This document shows positions 61,553 through 64,000 of a stretch of 64,000 bases of DNA, in pieces. Source of the stretch: Urechis unicinctus (Eukaryota; Annelida; Polychaeta; Xenopneusta; Urechidae). A program made the position numbers and the translations under genes. Location: positions 59,043,825 through 59,107,824 of the forward strand of contig CM067356.1 in NCBI GenBank assembly GCA_034190875.2. The letters run 5' to 3'. The notes below the pieces were generated by a model that saw nothing but the letters and a program-made list of their open reading frames with translations, was not told the origin of the DNA and ran no database searches. How positions within the stretch are numbered: position 1 is the stretch's first letter; the number at the start of each line of letters is the position of its first letter.

Positions 61553-63269
61553 GGTGCCCATTTGATGATACTGGTTTACTATGATAGTTCACTGTGGAAC
61601 CTGTTTCATTTTACTCGCATCTGTGATCAACTCTCCTCACCAATGCTGGTGTGTAGTGTAAAAAAAATACAATCCAAGAATGAACCATACCAGAAAAAAG
61701 TAAGTGCAGACAACACAAACCCGTGAGATCCACACATCATTGTCAATGTATCCTCATACAAGTATGCTGCTGATTTAGATTGAAAAGAAGAATACAAAAC
61801 CATGTACCCCAATGCCAATGTGGTCTTTGTATTGTACTTGATAATTCGTTTACCTGCCCATACATTCAACCTGGTGCACTACTGGACAGGCCTCATGCTT
61901 TAGTAGGGTGACATGTCATGACTAGTCATCATAATGGACATAAAGCGCTTTTTCTACCCCAGTCAGTCAATCGTGCACCATGTATGTACTCCAGAAGCAC
62001 AATGGGGTAACCCAGTATGCTCTCCTCGAGACACGAATCTCTCGCACGAATCAAAATCACATTATTCACTTGTTTAATGGAAATACATAGTGGCGTATAG
62101 CCGAGCATTAGCACATGCAGGTGGTACACACTAATAGAGTGGATATACTAGTCAGCTGAAGGTTGTGTACTATCGTTGAAAAGCCAAAGTTGTTTTGCGT
62201 AAAGGTCTTTTTAATGTACGCACCATTAGGGTCTAAGTACCTATTTTAATATAAGGTAAAATATTGGTAAAGGCCACCAAATGTCCTTTCATACAGCTGG
62301 TCTTGTGCTTGTTTTTATCGTGTGTGTAGATTTGTAAGGGTTCTGAACAATGATGTAAAGCGCAAAATAGTTCGCCGTCCAATAAGTTTGGGGCCGTCTG
62401 ATGCTGAGCTGGCTCCTTGATGTGATCAGAGCATGTCACCAAACAGCTCACTCATTGGGAATAAACCTTTGTTTCATACGCAAACATGATTATTGATTTT
62501 ATTCAAGTTAACAAAACGCCTGGCCCATGTGTTTATATAGCTATTAACTGGTTATTGTGTTAAAAGGTTTCAGGATTTCGCGTCATCAAATACGCAAACA
62601 TGCTGATCGTGAAGATGAAGTTTCCCATGAAATATAATTAGAAAATTTAGACTAACATGAAATTGTTTAATCGATTTGATGACATTTATGGTGAAAATGC
62701 GCGACTATTTACGTCGTAGAACATCATGCAACGCGTGGCAGCGGTTGTATGAATGTCAACAATTATACCCGATTGAAGGCAATGCATTCAAGATCTTCAA
62801 AACACCCAATATGATATACAATGTACGTATTCACTCGTTCGCCAATTGCTTTTGCGTCACATCTGTATAAAGCGTTATAGTTCAGGTTATTGCCGGCCGA
62901 TTAACTTTGGTCTTATAATTTTCCTATTTTTCCATTTGTTCGATTACAAAAGATGGGCACAATTACGAAAGCCTGACATACATACAATTGGTGGGTTACT
63001 CGAAATCCTCGATAGAAGTACATAATATGTTGATCAGTAAACGCCATGTAACGTGAACATCATACTAGCCCAGATAATAATATAGAAGCAATATAACTCT
63101 AACGAGTGTTTCTATATAGCTCAGTTATTTATTGTTGATGGACACTCTAGCAACTTTCGTCTACGAGGTTCGTTAGCATGAGGATTTACTGAACCATCCG
63201 GCTAGATATCGTGGCATTACTTACTCTTCAGCTTTCGTTATGCAAATCAGCATGTCGTTATGTCCGAGT
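61553..63269. other. No recognisable gene
   Basis: Short open frames only. Contains the second copy of the gtttcaggatttcg phrase (62,559-62,581) and the diverged ctcgaaatcctcgatagaag phrase near 63,000, both also seen elsewhere in the window. Confidence 0.5.
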
Positions 63270-63700
63270 TGTTTACACCCGTCCTCAGCCGGTATGGAGG
63301 CATGTTTACACCCGACCTCAACCGGTATGGAGGCATGTTTACACCCGACCTCAGCCAGTATGGAGGCATGTTTCGTCGACCTCAGCCGGTATGGAGGCAT
63401 GTTTACACCCGTCCACAGCCGGTATGGAGGCATGTTTACACCCGACCTCAGCTGGTATGGAGGCATGTTTACACCCGGCCTCAGTCGGTATGGAGGCATG
63501 TTTACATACGACCTCAGTCGGTATTGAGGCATGTTTCGTCGACCTCAGCCGGTATGGAGGCATGTTTACACACGTCCTCAGCCGGTATGGAGGCATGTTT
63601 ACACCCGACCTCAGCCGATATGACGGCATATTTACACCTGACCTCAGCCGGTATGGAGGCATGTTTACACCCGACCTCAGCAGGTATGGCGACATGTTTC
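63270..63700. repeat. 33-bp minisatellite, ~13 copies
   Basis: The unit cctcagccggtatggaggca + tgtttacacccga repeats every 33 bp. Two copies are shortened (tttcgtcgacc, near 63,370 and 63,535). Five of six frames are open over several hundred bases, which is a repeat effect. Confidence 0.95.
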
Positions 63701-64000
63701 CTGCCTTCCTTCTTATGTAATGATAACATGTGATGACAGGGATAGTATTGCCTTTTGTGGCGTTTTATGACTCGTTTTAAAAGTGGCATTAGCAGGGCTT
63801 TATCTGCGCATGACATGCAAATGAGCATAGGTATGTGAGCAAGATATCAAAGTGTTTGCGTTTCGATTTAGAGCAGTTCATTCTTCCTAAGGGTATATAT
63901 AACGGTGATATGTTTGCTGTGAAGCAGCGCCTCTCAATGCGACATTCATCGCAATCCATTCATCACAATAGACTGTGTTGTTGTGTACACCGATGTAGAG
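63701..64000. other. No recognisable gene
   Basis: Unique-looking sequence to the window edge; a TATA-like gtatatataa occurs at about 63,893-63,902. Confidence 0.4.

Noticed and set aside
59856..61726. Long 11-residue-repeat proteins on both strands of the 33-bp array
   Set aside because: The open frames come from a period divisible by three. They exist on both strands and break wherever the unit has an indel.
63211..63828. 169-codon and overlapping frames at 63.2-63.8 kb
   Set aside because: Same period-of-three artefact; several frames are open at once.

Overview
This is animal nuclear DNA. The evidence is split genes with GT/AG introns, a CHD3/4/5 (Mi-2)-like chromatin-remodeller fragment, a GH65 collagen-glucosidase-like gene, and a decayed CR1/jockey-type LINE. 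The LINE style and the load of tandem repeats suit a marine invertebrate, perhaps a lophotrochozoan, but nothing here fixes the phylum. No bacterial operon, CRISPR array, rRNA gene or tRNA gene was recognised. The window is mostly intergenic or intronic. About 21 kb, roughly a third, is minisatellite or satellite DNA with periods of 15 to about 195 bp.

Layout. 1-5.3 kb: a dispersed-repeat copy, a G-run tract and four minisatellites (54, 38, 41 and 43 bp). 5.3-10.5 kb: no recognisable gene; one perfect 15-bp-arm hairpin. 10.5-11.9 kb: a 15-bp array open in nearly all frames. 13.3-14.8 kb: a broken protein-coding relic ending in an HNH-like zinc motif. 14.8-23.7 kb: an 8.9-kb, 29-bp satellite with higher-order repeats of 1,599 and 3,042 bp. 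23.8-35.5 kb: a Mi-2-like pseudogene fragment whose last three recognisable exons, with an adjoining 28-bp minisatellite, lie in three tandem copies of about 3.0 kb; the duplication junction has a 6-bp microhomology. 36.0-37.4 kb: 20-bp and 56-bp arrays. 39.8-44.1 kb: the best gene, an eight-exon plus-strand model of 443 aa in which all intron phases agree. It joins a signal peptide to the C-terminal half of a GH65 enzyme of the PGGHG/acid-trehalase-like type. 44.2-47.4 kb: tandem repeats of about 195 and 46 bp. 48.25-50.87 kb: a minus-strand LINE with ORF1, endonuclease, start of RT and C-terminus, but no RT palm. 51.2-51.9 kb: a second copy of the dispersed repeat, interrupted by about 0.4 kb. 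52.6-63.7 kb: further arrays (21, 42, 33 and 33 bp) in otherwise featureless DNA.

The genes show no sign of functional linkage. The main themes are repeated local tandem amplification, including amplification of an already dead gene fragment, and a possibly functional, secreted, N-terminally truncated GH65 protein. Exon limits come from splice consensus, phase and remembered family motifs; no database search was possible. I did not find a convincing new biological system.
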